NCBI RefSeq assembly: GCF_900105905.1
Contig: NZ_FNSV01000005.1
Location: 1,054,001-1,118,000, forward strand
From: Rhodococcus koreensis
Lineage (GTDB): Bacteria > Actinomycetota > Actinomycetes > Mycobacteriales > Mycobacteriaceae
Reading direction: 5' to 3'
DNA length: 64,000 bases
The notes under the pieces were generated by a model that saw nothing but the letters and a program-made list of their open reading frames with translations, did not search any database and had not been told where the DNA came from. Positions 1-8,373 of this stretch are shown piece by piece. Within the stretch, counting starts at the first letter, position 1, and every line of letters begins with the position of its first letter. The position numbers were made by a program, and so were the translations under genes.

Positions 1-1
1 G

Positions 2-373
2 GAACTGACCGACGGCGAGGGCGTCGCAGCCGCGTACGACGGTGTCGGCGCGTCCACGTTCGAGGCCAGTCTCGCGTCGGTGCGGATCCGGGGAACGGTC
101 GCGCTGTTCGGTGCGGCGAGCGGGCCGGTGCCGCCGTTCGATCCGCAGCGACTGAACCCGGCAGGTTCGCTGTTCCTCACCCGGCCGACGCTCGCGCACC
201 ACGTCCGCAACCGGGAGGAACTGACATGGCGGGCGGGAGACGTGTTCGCCGCCCTCGCCGACGGTGCACTCACGGTCCGGGTGGGAGCGGAGTACCCGCT
301 CGAGCGGGCGGAGGAGGCGCACCGCGACCTCGAGGCGCGGGCGACGACGGGATCGATCGTGCTGGTGCCCTGA
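2..373 (+). CDS. Quinone oxidoreductase / zinc-type alcohol dehydrogenase, 3' end
   Basis: C-terminal 123 residues of a medium-chain dehydrogenase/reductase; the window starts inside the gene, so start and N-terminus are missing. The visible part has the YDGVGxxTF stretch followed by a hydrophobic strand and FGxASG, which in this family forms part of the Rossmann-fold NADPH site of quinone oxidoreductases. It ends with the usual YPLERAxEAHRDLEAR...GSIVLVP tail. Likely an NADPH-dependent quinone or enone reductase; the substrate cannot be told. It converges on ctaB with only 12 bases between the stops. In mycobacteria a qor-like gene also lies near ctaB, which supports the call. Confidence 0.85.
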   Translation, partial: ELTDGEGVAAAYDGVGASTFEASLASVRIRGTVALFGAASGPVPPFDPQRLNPAGSLFLTRPTLAHHVRNREELTWRAGDVFAALADGALTVRVGAEYPLERAEEAHRDLEARATTGSIVLVP

Positions 374-385
374 GACGAAGCGGGG

Positions 386-1369
386 TCAGCTCAGCAGGCT
401 GCCGACGGTCTGCAGTCCCAGCACCGAGTCGACGGCGAGCCCGACGAAGACGATGGCCAGGTAGTTGTTGGACTGCAGGAACAGGCGGAGCGGTTTCACG
501 GCCGCTCCGCCGCGGACGCTGCGGTACAGCTGATGGGCCATGAGCAGGAACCAGGCGCCGGCGACGAGGGTCACGGCCGCGTACACGACTCCGGCGGCGG
601 GGACGAGCACCAGCGACGTGATCACCATCGCCCAGCTGTACAGCAGGATCTGCTTGGTGACGTGCTCCTCCGTGGCGATCACCGGCAGCATCGGGACACC
701 GGCCGCCTTGTAGTCCTCCTTGTAGCGCATCGCGAGCGCCCAGGTGTGCGGCGGCGTCCAGAAGAAGATGACCAGGAACAGCACGATGGGCTGCCAGCTC
801 AGCGATCCGGTGACCGCCGACCAGCCGACCATGACGGGCATGCAGCCCGCGGCGCCGCCCCAGACGACGTTCTGCCAGGTCCGGCGCTTGAGCACCATCG
901 TGTACACGAGCACGTAGAACGCGATGGTCAGGACGACCAGACACCCGGCGAGCAGGTTCGCCCGCCACCACAACCACAGGAACGACGCGACCCCGAGGGT
1001 CATGCCGAACACGAACGCGTGCGACGTCGGAACCGCGTCGCGGGCCAGCGGCCGCCGCGCGGTGCGCTTCATGACCTTGTCGATGTCGGCGTCGACGACG
1101 CAGTTGAGGGAGTTTGCGCTCGCCGCACCCATCCATCCGCCGAACAGCGTGCTGAGGATCAGCAGGATGTCGACGTTGCCGCGGTCGGCCAGCAGCATCG
1201 CCGGGATGGTCGCGACCAGCAGCAGTTCGATCACCCGCGGCTTGGTCAACGCGATGTAGGCCAGGACCTTGCCCGTGACGCGACCCAGCACCGTGTCGGT
1301 GCCGGTCGCGCGGGGGGCGGGGCTGGGGCTGCCGAAGCCGTGTCCGCTCGGCTGATGCCCTGTCCGCAC
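386..1369 (-). CDS. ctaB: Protoheme IX farnesyltransferase (heme O synthase)
   Basis: UbiA-family integral membrane prenyltransferase that adds a farnesyl group to heme b to give heme O, needed for aa3-type cytochrome c oxidase. Of 327 residues, the segment near residues 86-110 holds the Asn/Asp-rich prenyl-diphosphate and Mg motif ([18 protein letters not shown]), followed by RRPL and about eight hydrophobic helices. I place the start at the GTG at 1369 because GGAG lies a few bases upstream; an in-frame upstream start at 1399 would add 10 residues without a better ribosome site. It is divergent from tkt, an arrangement also known in mycobacteria. Confidence 0.93.
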   Translation of the reverse strand: MRTGHQPSGHGFGSPSPAPRATGTDTVLGRVTGKVLAYIALTKPRVIELLLVATIPAMLLADRGNVDILLILSTLFGGWMGAASANSLNCVVDADIDKVMKRTARRPLARDAVPTSHAFVFGMTLGVASFLWLWWRANLLAGCLVVLTIAFYVLVYTMVLKRRTWQNVVWGGAAGCMPVMVGWSAVTGSLSWQPIVLFLVIFFWTPPHTWALAMRYKEDYKAAGVPMLPVIATEEHVTKQILLYSWAMVITSLVLVPAAGVVYAAVTLVAGAWFLLMAHQLYRSVRGGAAVKPLRLFLQSNNYLAIVFVGLAVDSVLGLQTVGSLLS

Positions 1370-1491
1370 GTTCTCTCCTCGCACCACGCGTAATTCCACA
1401 TCCGAATGCCGGTGCCTGCTCCCGAAGTCCTTCGCGACGGCCGGCCGTTCTACTACAAACGATGGTAGACCGCCGTAATGCGCGAACCGAA

Positions 1492-1520
1492 TCGACCCGG
1501 ATACGACCGCGCACTAGGCT
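1492..1520 (+). promoter_or_regulatory. Candidate tkt-operon promoter
   Basis: A TCGACC box at 1492-1497 and a TAGGCT box at 1515-1520 are separated by 17 bases, fitting the actinobacterial housekeeping pattern (TANNNT -10 and a loose TTGACA -35). This would start transcription about 60 bases before the tkt GTG. Read by eye only. The rest of the 217-base ctaB-tkt spacer must also hold the ctaB promoter, which I cannot place. Confidence 0.35.
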
Positions 1521-1586
1521 GGAGTCGCACAAGAGGCCCACGCATCCTCAGGCTCCACGTTCACCCATGTCAGGAGACTTCTGCCC

Positions 1587-3695
1587 GTGTCGATCACAGA
1601 CGACATCCACGTCCTCACGCAACCGGTTCATCCCGCCGACTGGACCGAACTGGACACCAAGGCCGTCGACACCATCCGGGTGCTCGCCGCCGATGCAGTG
1701 CAGAAGGTGGGCAACGGCCACCCCGGCACGGCCATGAGCCTGGCCCCCCTCGCCTACACCCTGTTCCAGCGCGTCATGCGTCACGACCCCACCGACGCCG
1801 ACTGGATCGGCCGCGACCGGTTCGTGCTGTCCTGTGGACACTCCAGCCTCACCCTCTACATTCAGCTGTACCTCGCCGGTTACGGGCTGGAACTCGAAGA
1901 CCTGGAAGCACTGCGCACCTGGGGCTCGAAGACCCCCGGCCACCCCGAGCACGGCCACACCCGCGGCGTCGAGATCACCACCGGGCCGCTGGGTCAGGGT
2001 CTGGCCTCCGCCGTCGGCATGGCCATGGCCGCCCGCCGTGAGCGCGGCCTGTTCGATCCCGAGCCCGCGCTCGGCGACAGCCCGTTCGATCACCACATCT
2101 ACGTGATCGCCTCCGACGGCGACATCGAGGAAGGCGTCACCTCCGAGGCGTCGTCCATCGCCGGTGTGCAGCAGCTCGGCAACCTGACGCTGATCTACGA
2201 CGACAACAAGATCTCCATCGAGGACGACACCGCCATCGCGCTGTCCGAGGACACCGCCGCCCGCTACGAGGCGTACGGCTGGCACGTGCAGATCGTCGAG
2301 GGCGGCGAGAACGTCGTCGCCATCGAGGAGGCCCTGAACAAGGCCCGCGAGGTCACCGACAAGCCGTCGCTGGTCCTGCTCCGCACGATCATCGGCTACC
2401 CGGCACCGAACAAGATGAACACGGGCGCAGCGCACGGCGCCGCCCTGGGCGCCGACGAGGTCGCCGCCGTCAAGAAGGCGCTCGGTTTCGATCCGGACAA
2501 GACGTTCGAGGTTGCCGACGAGGTCATCGCGCACACGCGCAAGGTCGTCGAGCGCGGTGCGCAGGCGCACAAGGAATGGCAGGCCCAGTACGACGAGTGG
2601 GCGCAGCGCGCCCCGGAGGGCAAGAAGCTCCTCGACCGCCTGATCGGACGCGACCTGCCCGCCGGCTGGGCCGACGTGCTGCCGACGTGGGAGCCCGACG
2701 CGAAGGGTCTCGCCACCCGGAAGGCGTCCGCCGCCGTCCTGAACGCCGTCGGACCGGTGCTGCCCGAGCTGTGGGGCGGCTCCGCCGACCTCGCGGAGAG
2801 CAACAACACCACCATCAAGGGCGCCGACTCGTTCGGTCCCAAGTCCATTTCCACCAGCATGTGGAACGCGGAACCCTACGGTCGCACCCTGCACTTCGGT
2901 GTCCGCGAGCACGCCATGGGCTCGATCCTCAACGGCATCGCCCTGCACGGTCCGACCCGCCCCTACGGCGGCACGTTCCTCGTCTTCAGCGACTACATGC
3001 GTCCCGCCGTCCGGCTGGCCGCGATCATGAAGACCGCGGTCACCTACGTGTGGACGCACGACTCCATCGGACTCGGCGAGGACGGTCCCACCCACCAGCC
3101 GATCGAGCACCTCGCGGCGCTGCGCGCCATCCCCGGCCTGTACGTCGTGCGGCCCGGCGACGCCAACGAGACCGCGCACGCGTGGCGCGCCGTTCTCGAG
3201 AAGGGCGCCGACGAGGCCACCCGCGCTCCCGCCGGTCTCGCCCTGACCCGCCAGGACCTGCCGGTCCTCGAGGGCACGAGCTACGAGGGTGTCTCCCGCG
3301 GCGGTTACGTCCTCGCCGACGCGTCCGCCGGGGCACCGGAGGTCGTGCTCATCGGCACCGGCTCCGAGCTGCAGCTGGCCGTCGCCGCCCGCGAGGCGCT
3401 CGAGGCCGAGGGCATCCCCACCCGGGTCGTGTCCATGCCCTGCGTCGAGTGGTTCGACGCCCAGGACCAGGCCTACCGCGACGGCGTGCTGCCCCCGACC
3501 GTCAAGGCGCGGGTCGCCGTCGAGGCCGGCATCTCGATGCCGTGGTACCGCTTCGTCGGTGACGCAGGCGAAATCATCTCCATCGAGCATTTCGGCGCCT
3601 CCGCCGACCACAAGACCCTGTTCCGCGAGTTCGGCTTCACCGCCGAAGCCGTCACCGCCGCCGCACAGCGCTCGCTCGCACGCGTGAAGGGATAG
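1587..3695 (+). CDS. tkt: Transketolase
   Basis: Thiamine-diphosphate enzyme of the non-oxidative pentose phosphate pathway; moves two-carbon units between ketose and aldose phosphates. Its 702 residues match the usual length. GHPGTAMS at about 44-51 supplies the cofactor-site histidine, and SDGDIEEG...DDN (about 177-210) is the Mg-ThDP motif. The pyrimidine domain ([19 protein letters not shown]) and the C-terminal transketolase domain follow. GTG start with AGGAG about 10 bases upstream. First gene of the five-gene run tkt-tal-zwf-opcA-pgl, with 6 bases or less between genes or short overlaps, so probably one transcript. Confidence 0.97.
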   Translation: MSITDDIHVLTQPVHPADWTELDTKAVDTIRVLAADAVQKVGNGHPGTAMSLAPLAYTLFQRVMRHDPTDADWIGRDRFVLSCGHSSLTLYIQLYLAGYGLELEDLEALRTWGSKTPGHPEHGHTRGVEITTGPLGQGLASAVGMAMAARRERGLFDPEPALGDSPFDHHIYVIASDGDIEEGVTSEASSIAGVQQLGNLTLIYDDNKISIEDDTAIALSEDTAARYEAYGWHVQIVEGGENVVAIEEALNKAREVTDKPSLVLLRTIIGYPAPNKMNTGAAHGAALGADEVAAVKKALGFDPDKTFEVADEVIAHTRKVVERGAQAHKEWQAQYDEWAQRAPEGKKLLDRLIGRDLPAGWADVLPTWEPDAKGLATRKASAAVLNAVGPVLPELWGGSADLAESNNTTIKGADSFGPKSISTSMWNAEPYGRTLHFGVREHAMGSILNGIALHGPTRPYGGTFLVFSDYMRPAVRLAAIMKTAVTYVWTHDSIGLGEDGPTHQPIEHLAALRAIPGLYVVRPGDANETAHAWRAVLEKGADEATRAPAGLALTRQDLPVLEGTSYEGVSRGGYVLADASAGAPEVVLIGTGSELQLAVAAREALEAEGIPTRVVSMPCVEWFDAQDQAYRDGVLPPTVKARVAVEAGISMPWYRFVGDAGEIISIEHFGASADHKTLFREFGFTAEAVTAAAQRSLARVKG

Positions 3696-3701
3696 AACGC
3701 C

Positions 3702-4826
3702 ATGACTCAGAACCCCAACCTCCAGAAGCTCTCCGAAGCCGGCGTCTCGGTGTGGCTCGACGACCTCTCCCGTGACCGCATCGAGTCCGGCAACCTCGCC
3801 GAGCTCATCGCGACCAAGAGCATCGTCGGTGTCACCACCAACCCGTCGATCTTCCAGGCCGCGCTCAGCAAGGGCCACGTCTACGACGCACAGGTCCGCG
3901 AACTCGCCGAGCGCGGCGCTGACGTCGAGGCCACCATCCGCACGGTGACCACCGACGACGTCCGCGCCGCCTGCGACGTCCTCGCCCCGCAGTTCGAGGC
4001 GAGCCACGGCGTCGACGGCCGGGTGTCCATCGAGGTCGACCCGCGCCTGGCCCACGACGCCGACAAGACCGTCGCGCAGGCCGTCGAACTGTGGAAGATC
4101 GTCGACCGCCCGAACCTGTTCATCAAGATCCCGGCCACCGAGGCGGGGATCCCGGCGATCGCCAAGGTGCTCGGTGAGGGCATCAGCGTCAACGTCACGC
4201 TGATCTTCTCGGTGGAACGCTACGAACTCGTCATGGGCGCCTACCTGGACGGCCTCGAGGCCGCGAAGGCCGCCGGCCACGACGTCTCCCGCATCCATTC
4301 GGTGGCCTCGTTCTTCGTCTCCCGCGTCGACACAGAGATCGACAAGCGGCTCGACAAGATCGGCACCCCCGACGCCCTCGCGCTGCGTGGCAAGGCCGGC
4401 GTGGCGAACGCCCGCCTCGCGTACGCCGCGTACCAGCAGGTCTTCGAGGTGCAGCCGCGGTTCCAGGGTCTGCTCGCGGCCGGTGCCCGCCCGCAGCGCG
4501 CACTGTGGGCGTCGACGGGAGTCAAGAACCCCGACTACCCGGACACCCTGTACGTCGCCGACCTGGTCGCCCCGAACACCGTGAACACGATGCCGGAGAA
4601 GACCCTCGACGCGTTCGCCGACCACGGCGAGGTCGCGGGCGACACCGTCTCCGGCACCGCGGTCGCCTCGCAGGAGATCTTCGACCAGCTCACCGCCGTC
4701 GGCATCGACCTGCCCGACGTGTTCAAGGTGCTCGAGGACGAGGGCGTCGACAAGTTCGAGGTGTCCTGGAACGAACTCCTGGAGGCCACCGCGGAGCAGC
4801 TGCGCGCAGCAGGGCAGAAGAGCTGA
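3702..4826 (+). CDS. tal: Transaldolase
   Basis: Transfers a dihydroxyacetone unit from sedoheptulose 7-phosphate to glyceraldehyde 3-phosphate. Its 374 residues fit the longer actinobacterial/cyanobacterial transaldolase type. [10 protein letters not shown] lies near residues 43-52. The Schiff-base lysine is K142 in [12 protein letters not shown], and the second signature ([13 protein letters not shown]) follows at about 164-176. Starts 6 bases after tkt and ends 3 bases before zwf, consistent with one operon and with function next to transketolase. Confidence 0.97.
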   Translation: MTQNPNLQKLSEAGVSVWLDDLSRDRIESGNLAELIATKSIVGVTTNPSIFQAALSKGHVYDAQVRELAERGADVEATIRTVTTDDVRAACDVLAPQFEASHGVDGRVSIEVDPRLAHDADKTVAQAVELWKIVDRPNLFIKIPATEAGIPAIAKVLGEGISVNVTLIFSVERYELVMGAYLDGLEAAKAAGHDVSRIHSVASFFVSRVDTEIDKRLDKIGTPDALALRGKAGVANARLAYAAYQQVFEVQPRFQGLLAAGARPQRALWASTGVKNPDYPDTLYVADLVAPNTVNTMPEKTLDAFADHGEVAGDTVSGTAVASQEIFDQLTAVGIDLPDVFKVLEDEGVDKFEVSWNELLEATAEQLRAAGQKS

Positions 4827-4829
4827 TAC

Positions 4830-6374
4830 GTGAGCGAGCCCGCAGCGTCAGACGATTGGGTCAATCCACTTCGCGACAGTAGGGACAAGCGCCTACCACG
4901 CATCGCCGGGCCGTGTGCGCTGGTGATCTTCGGTGTCACCGGCGACCTGGCCCGGCGCAAGTTGATGCCCGCCATCTACGATCTGGCCAATCGTGGTCTT
5001 CTGCCGCCCGGGTTCGCTCTCGTCGGGTTCGCCCGCAGGGATTGGTCGGACGAGGATTTCGGCAAGATCGTCCACGATGCCGTGCGCGACCATTCCCGGA
5101 CCCCGTTCCGGGAGGACGTGTGGGAGCGGCTGTCGGAGGGCCTGCGTTTCGTCAAGGGCAGCTTCGACGACCCGGCGTCCTTCCAGGAACTGGCGAGCAC
5201 CCTCGCCACGCTCGAACGCGAACGCGGGACCGGCGGCAATCACGGGTTCTATCTCGCGATTCCGCCGGACGCGTTCCCGGTGGTCCTCAAGCAGCTGTCC
5301 GAGGCCGGCCTCGCCCGGTCGAACGACAGCCAGTGGCGCCGGGTGGTCATCGAGAAGCCGTTCGGTCACGACCTCGCGAGCGCACGTGAGCTCAACGCGG
5401 TCGTCAACGAGGTCTTCCCCGAGGACACCGTCTTCCGGATCGACCACTACCTCGGCAAGGAAACCGTTCAGAACATCCTGGCGCTGCGCTTCGCCAACCA
5501 GTTGTTCGATCCGATCTGGAACGCCCACTACGTGGATCACGTGCAGATCACCATGGCCGAGGACATCGGTCTCGGTGGCCGGGCCGGGTACTACGACGGC
5601 ATCGGGGCGGCGCGCGACGTCATCCAGAATCACCTGCTGCAACTCCTCGCGTTCACCGCGATGGAGGAGCCGATCAGCTTCGAACCGTCGGAGTTGCAGG
5701 CGGAGAAGATCAAGGTGCTCTCCGCCACCACACTCGCGCAGCCGCTTGACGAGACCACCGCGCGTGGCCAGTACGCGGGCGGCTGGCAGGGCGGCACCCG
5801 GGTGGTCGGTCTGCTGGAGGAGGACGGCTTCTCGCAGGACTCCACCACGGAGACGTTCGCCGCCATCACCCTCGAGGTCGACACCCGCCGCTGGGCGGGT
5901 GTGCCGTTCTACCTCCGCACCGGGAAGCGGCTCGGCCGCCGGGTCACCGAGATCGCCGTGATCTTCAAGCGCGCGCCGCACCTGCCGTTCGATCGGACGA
6001 TGACCGAGGAACTCGGGCAGAACGCGCTCGTCATCCGGGTGCAGCCGGACGAGGGTGTGACGATGCGCTTCGGATCCAAGGTCCCGGGATCGAGCATGGA
6101 GGTCCGCGACGTCAACATGGACTTCAGCTACGGTCAGGCGTTCACCGAATCGTCCCCCGAGGCGTACGAACGCCTCATCCTCGACATGCTGCTCGGTGAA
6201 CCTTCCCTGTTCCCCGTCAACGCCGAGGTCGAATTGTCTTGGGAGATCCTCGATCCGGCGCTCGCCGCCTGGGCCGCGGAGGGCAAACCGGAACCGTACG
6301 AGGCAGGCACGTGGGGTCCCCCGTCCGCGGACGAAATGATGCACCGCACCGGTCGCGAATGGAGAAGGCCGTAG
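4830..6374 (+). CDS. zwf: Glucose-6-phosphate 1-dehydrogenase
   Basis: First oxidative step of the pentose phosphate pathway: glucose 6-phosphate to 6-phosphoglucono-lactone with NADP reduction. 514 residues. The dinucleotide motif GVTGDLARRKL is at about 35-45. The substrate/catalytic signature RIDHYLGKE is at 203-211, including its lysine. The C-terminal sheet domain (YLRTGKRL and following) is complete. GTG start 3 bases after tal. opcA follows with no spacer, which fits the known need of actinobacterial and cyanobacterial G6PDH for OpcA. Confidence 0.97.
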   Translation: MSEPAASDDWVNPLRDSRDKRLPRIAGPCALVIFGVTGDLARRKLMPAIYDLANRGLLPPGFALVGFARRDWSDEDFGKIVHDAVRDHSRTPFREDVWERLSEGLRFVKGSFDDPASFQELASTLATLERERGTGGNHGFYLAIPPDAFPVVLKQLSEAGLARSNDSQWRRVVIEKPFGHDLASARELNAVVNEVFPEDTVFRIDHYLGKETVQNILALRFANQLFDPIWNAHYVDHVQITMAEDIGLGGRAGYYDGIGAARDVIQNHLLQLLAFTAMEEPISFEPSELQAEKIKVLSATTLAQPLDETTARGQYAGGWQGGTRVVGLLEEDGFSQDSTTETFAAITLEVDTRRWAGVPFYLRTGKRLGRRVTEIAVIFKRAPHLPFDRTMTEELGQNALVIRVQPDEGVTMRFGSKVPGSSMEVRDVNMDFSYGQAFTESSPEAYERLILDMLLGEPSLFPVNAEVELSWEILDPALAAWAAEGKPEPYEAGTWGPPSADEMMHRTGREWRRP

Positions 6375-7286
6375 ATGATCATCGACATCCCCTCGACCAC
6401 CACCGGCCAGGTCAACAAGAAGCTGGTGGAGCTCCGGAAGACCGGCGGGGCGGTGACGCTGGGACGGGTTCTCACCCTGGTGGTGTGCACCCGGGACAGC
6501 GAGAACTCCGAGGACATCATCGACGCCGCCAACGAGGCGAGCCGGGAGCATCCCTGCCGTGTCATCGTCGTCGCCCGCGGTTCCCGCGACGCCGAGCCCC
6601 GGCTGGACGCCCAGATCAGGGTCGGTGGTGACGCCGGCGCCTCGGAGGTGGTGGTGCTCCGCCTGTTCGGCGAACTCGCCGACCACGAGAGCAGCGTGGT
6701 CGTGCCGTTCCTGCTCCCCGACACCCCGGTCGTCGTCTGGTGGCCCGAGACCGCTCCCGCCGTCCCCGCGAAGGATCCGGTCGGGAAGCTCGCGATCCGG
6801 CGCATCACCGACGCCACGGACCGTGCGGATCCCGCCGCCGAGATCAAGGGCCGCCTCGCCTCCTACACGTCCGGAGACACGGATCTGGCGTGGAGCCGCA
6901 TCACGATGTGGAGGGGGCTCATCACCTCGGCCGTCGACCAGCCACCGCACTCGCGCATCGAATCGGCAGTGGTGTCGGGGCTCGTGGACGAGCCCGCCGT
7001 CGACATGATCGCCGGATGGCTGGCGGGCCGTCTCGATGCGCCCGTCAGCCGCAGGGTCGGACCGCTGTTCGTGACCCTCGAGTTCGCGGACGGCGGCACG
7101 CTGACCATCAGCCGCCCGCAGACCGGCACCACCGCGACGTTGTCGCGGACCGGCAAACCGGATGCGCTGGTGGCGCTGGGCAGGCGGGAGACCCGCGACT
7201 GCCTGGCCGAAGAACTCCGCAGACTGGACCCCGACGAGGCCTACGAGGCCGCACTCGCCGGGCTGACGAAGGTGACGTATGAGTGA
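6375..7286 (+). CDS. opcA: Glucose-6-phosphate dehydrogenase assembly protein OpcA
   Basis: 303 residues of the OpcA family, a non-catalytic partner that assembles or activates G6PDH. The N-terminus IIDIPSTTTGQVNKKLVELR, the central VVCTRDSEN segment and VVPFLLPDTPVVVWWPE are typical of the family. It starts on the base after the zwf stop and overlaps pgl by 8 bases, so it is almost certainly co-translated with zwf. No catalytic motif is expected or seen. Confidence 0.95.
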   Translation: MIIDIPSTTTGQVNKKLVELRKTGGAVTLGRVLTLVVCTRDSENSEDIIDAANEASREHPCRVIVVARGSRDAEPRLDAQIRVGGDAGASEVVVLRLFGELADHESSVVVPFLLPDTPVVVWWPETAPAVPAKDPVGKLAIRRITDATDRADPAAEIKGRLASYTSGDTDLAWSRITMWRGLITSAVDQPPHSRIESAVVSGLVDEPAVDMIAGWLAGRLDAPVSRRVGPLFVTLEFADGGTLTISRPQTGTTATLSRTGKPDALVALGRRETRDCLAEELRRLDPDEAYEAALAGLTKVTYE

Positions 7287-8022
7287 CATCCACGTAGAAG
7301 TGCACCCCGACACCGCCACGCTGGTGACGAAGGCCGCGGAGCGGTTCGTCGCCACCGTCGTCGCCGCCCAGAAGGACCGCGGGTCGGCGTCGGTGGTCCT
7401 CACCGGCGGCGGCACCGGGATCGGGTTGCTCGAGAGGGTCCGGGAGAACCCGGGCGACATCGACTGGCGCGCGATCGACATCTTCTGGGGTGACGAGCGT
7501 TTCCTGCCCGCCGGCGATCCGGAGCGCAACGACGTGCAGGCGCGGGCCGCGCTGCTCGACCACGTCGACGTCGATCCCGACCGCGTGCACACCATGCCCG
7601 TCGCGGACGGGATCTACGAGAACGACCCGGAGGCGGCCGCCGTCGCGTACGCACAGGTGCTCGGGGCGCACGCCGACGGCAGGCAGGTCCCGGTCTTCGA
7701 CGTCCACCTGCTCGGCATGGGCGGTGAGGGACACGTCAATTCGCTGTTCCCCGACACCGACGCGGTCCGCGAGGAGCACCGGTTCGTCGTCGCGGTGACG
7801 GACTCCCCCAAGCCGCCGCCGGTGCGGGTCACGCTGACCCTGCCCGCCGTCCGGCACGCCGACGAGGTGTGGCTCGTCGTGTCCGGTGACGCCAAGGCCG
7901 AGGCCGTGGCCGCGGCGATCGCGGGCGCACCGCCCGTCGAGATCCCGGCGTCCGGGGCGCGCGGACTCTCGGCCACCCGGTGGCTGCTCGACACGTCGGC
8001 CGCGTCCCGGCTGCCGAACTGA
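7279..8022 (+). CDS. pgl: 6-phosphogluconolactonase
   Basis: Hydrolyses 6-phosphogluconolactone, the step after zwf. 247 residues, the DevB/SOL type. FWGDERF near residue 75 and LLGMGGEGHVNSLFP at about 144-158 are the family's active-site signatures. It overlaps opcA by 8 bases and closes the pentose phosphate operon. Its last codons and stop lie inside a 15-base tandem repeat (8013-8057), so two further in-frame TGA codons follow the true stop. Confidence 0.95.
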   Translation: MSDIHVEVHPDTATLVTKAAERFVATVVAAQKDRGSASVVLTGGGTGIGLLERVRENPGDIDWRAIDIFWGDERFLPAGDPERNDVQARAALLDHVDVDPDRVHTMPVADGIYENDPEAAAVAYAQVLGAHADGRQVPVFDVHLLGMGGEGHVNSLFPDTDAVREEHRFVVAVTDSPKPPPVRVTLTLPAVRHADEVWLVVSGDAKAEAVAAAIAGAPPVEIPASGARGLSATRWLLDTSAASRLPN

Positions 8023-8057
8023 CCCTCGCCGAACTGACCCTCGCCGAACTGAGGCTC
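8013..8057. repeat. Three tandem 15-bp repeats over the pgl stop codon
   Basis: Three head-to-tail copies (8013-8027, 8028-8042, 8043-8057) of a unit beginning GCCGAACTGA. The first two are identical; the third differs by two adjacent bases. The first copy includes the last sense codons and stop of pgl. Because the unit is five codons long, each copy places another TGA in the same frame. Looks like replication slippage; no function is evident. Confidence 0.9.
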
Positions 8058-8373
8058 TCATCCGACGGGGTCCTCGTCGTCGTCCGCCGGTAACCCGGCG
8101 GGCGACCGGGGGTCCCGTTCGACGGGTGTCCGGGTGACCCGGCATTCGGTGACGATCCGGCCGGCCCGACGCGGGCTCGCCGTCCGCGTCCCCCGCCGCC
8201 CGATTCCGCCGCGCCAATAGACCGGGTCACCCGCGCATCGCCTCATCCGTCGCCCCACTTCGTCTCGGAAACGTTGTGCTCTTTCCCGTTTTGACGCAGG
8301 GACGGACGGTTCGGTTCCCCCGCCCCGGAAGAAAGTTCATGCACTTTCTCGCGGGGCGCGGGAACCGCCCTCG
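8058..8373. other. pgl-ppc intergenic stretch
   Basis: The space between the converging pgl and ppc genes. The first 250 bases hold only a weak minus-strand open frame (8058-8258, 66 codons) that is Arg-rich, uses rare codons, has no Shine-Dalgarno site and matches no family I recognise. I do not call it a gene. The last part holds the hairpin at 8312-8367. Confidence 0.6.
8312..8367. terminator. Large hairpin between pgl and ppc, likely two-way terminator
   Basis: Outer arms 8312-8327 and 8352-8367 pair at 15 of 16 positions, and inner arms 8331-8336 and 8343-8348 pair perfectly around a 6-base loop. It sits 7 bases past the ppc stop and between converging genes. No T-run follows, as is common for actinobacterial hairpins. 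Confidence 0.75.

Noticed and set aside
1548..4625. Minus-strand open frame of about 1025 codons antisense to tkt and tal
   Set aside because: Mirror of strong GC-biased codon use in two clear enzymes; its translation is Gly/Asp/Val/Arg-rich, has no recognisable domain and spans two real genes.
4893..7595. Minus-strand open frame of about 900 codons under zwf, opcA and pgl
   Set aside because: Antisense shadow crossing three well-identified genes; no ribosome site or conserved motif.
8058..8258. 66-codon minus-strand open frame between pgl and ppc
   Set aside because: No Shine-Dalgarno, frequent rare codons (TTA, AGG, CGA), Arg-rich and unlike any family I know; kept only as a note on the spacer.
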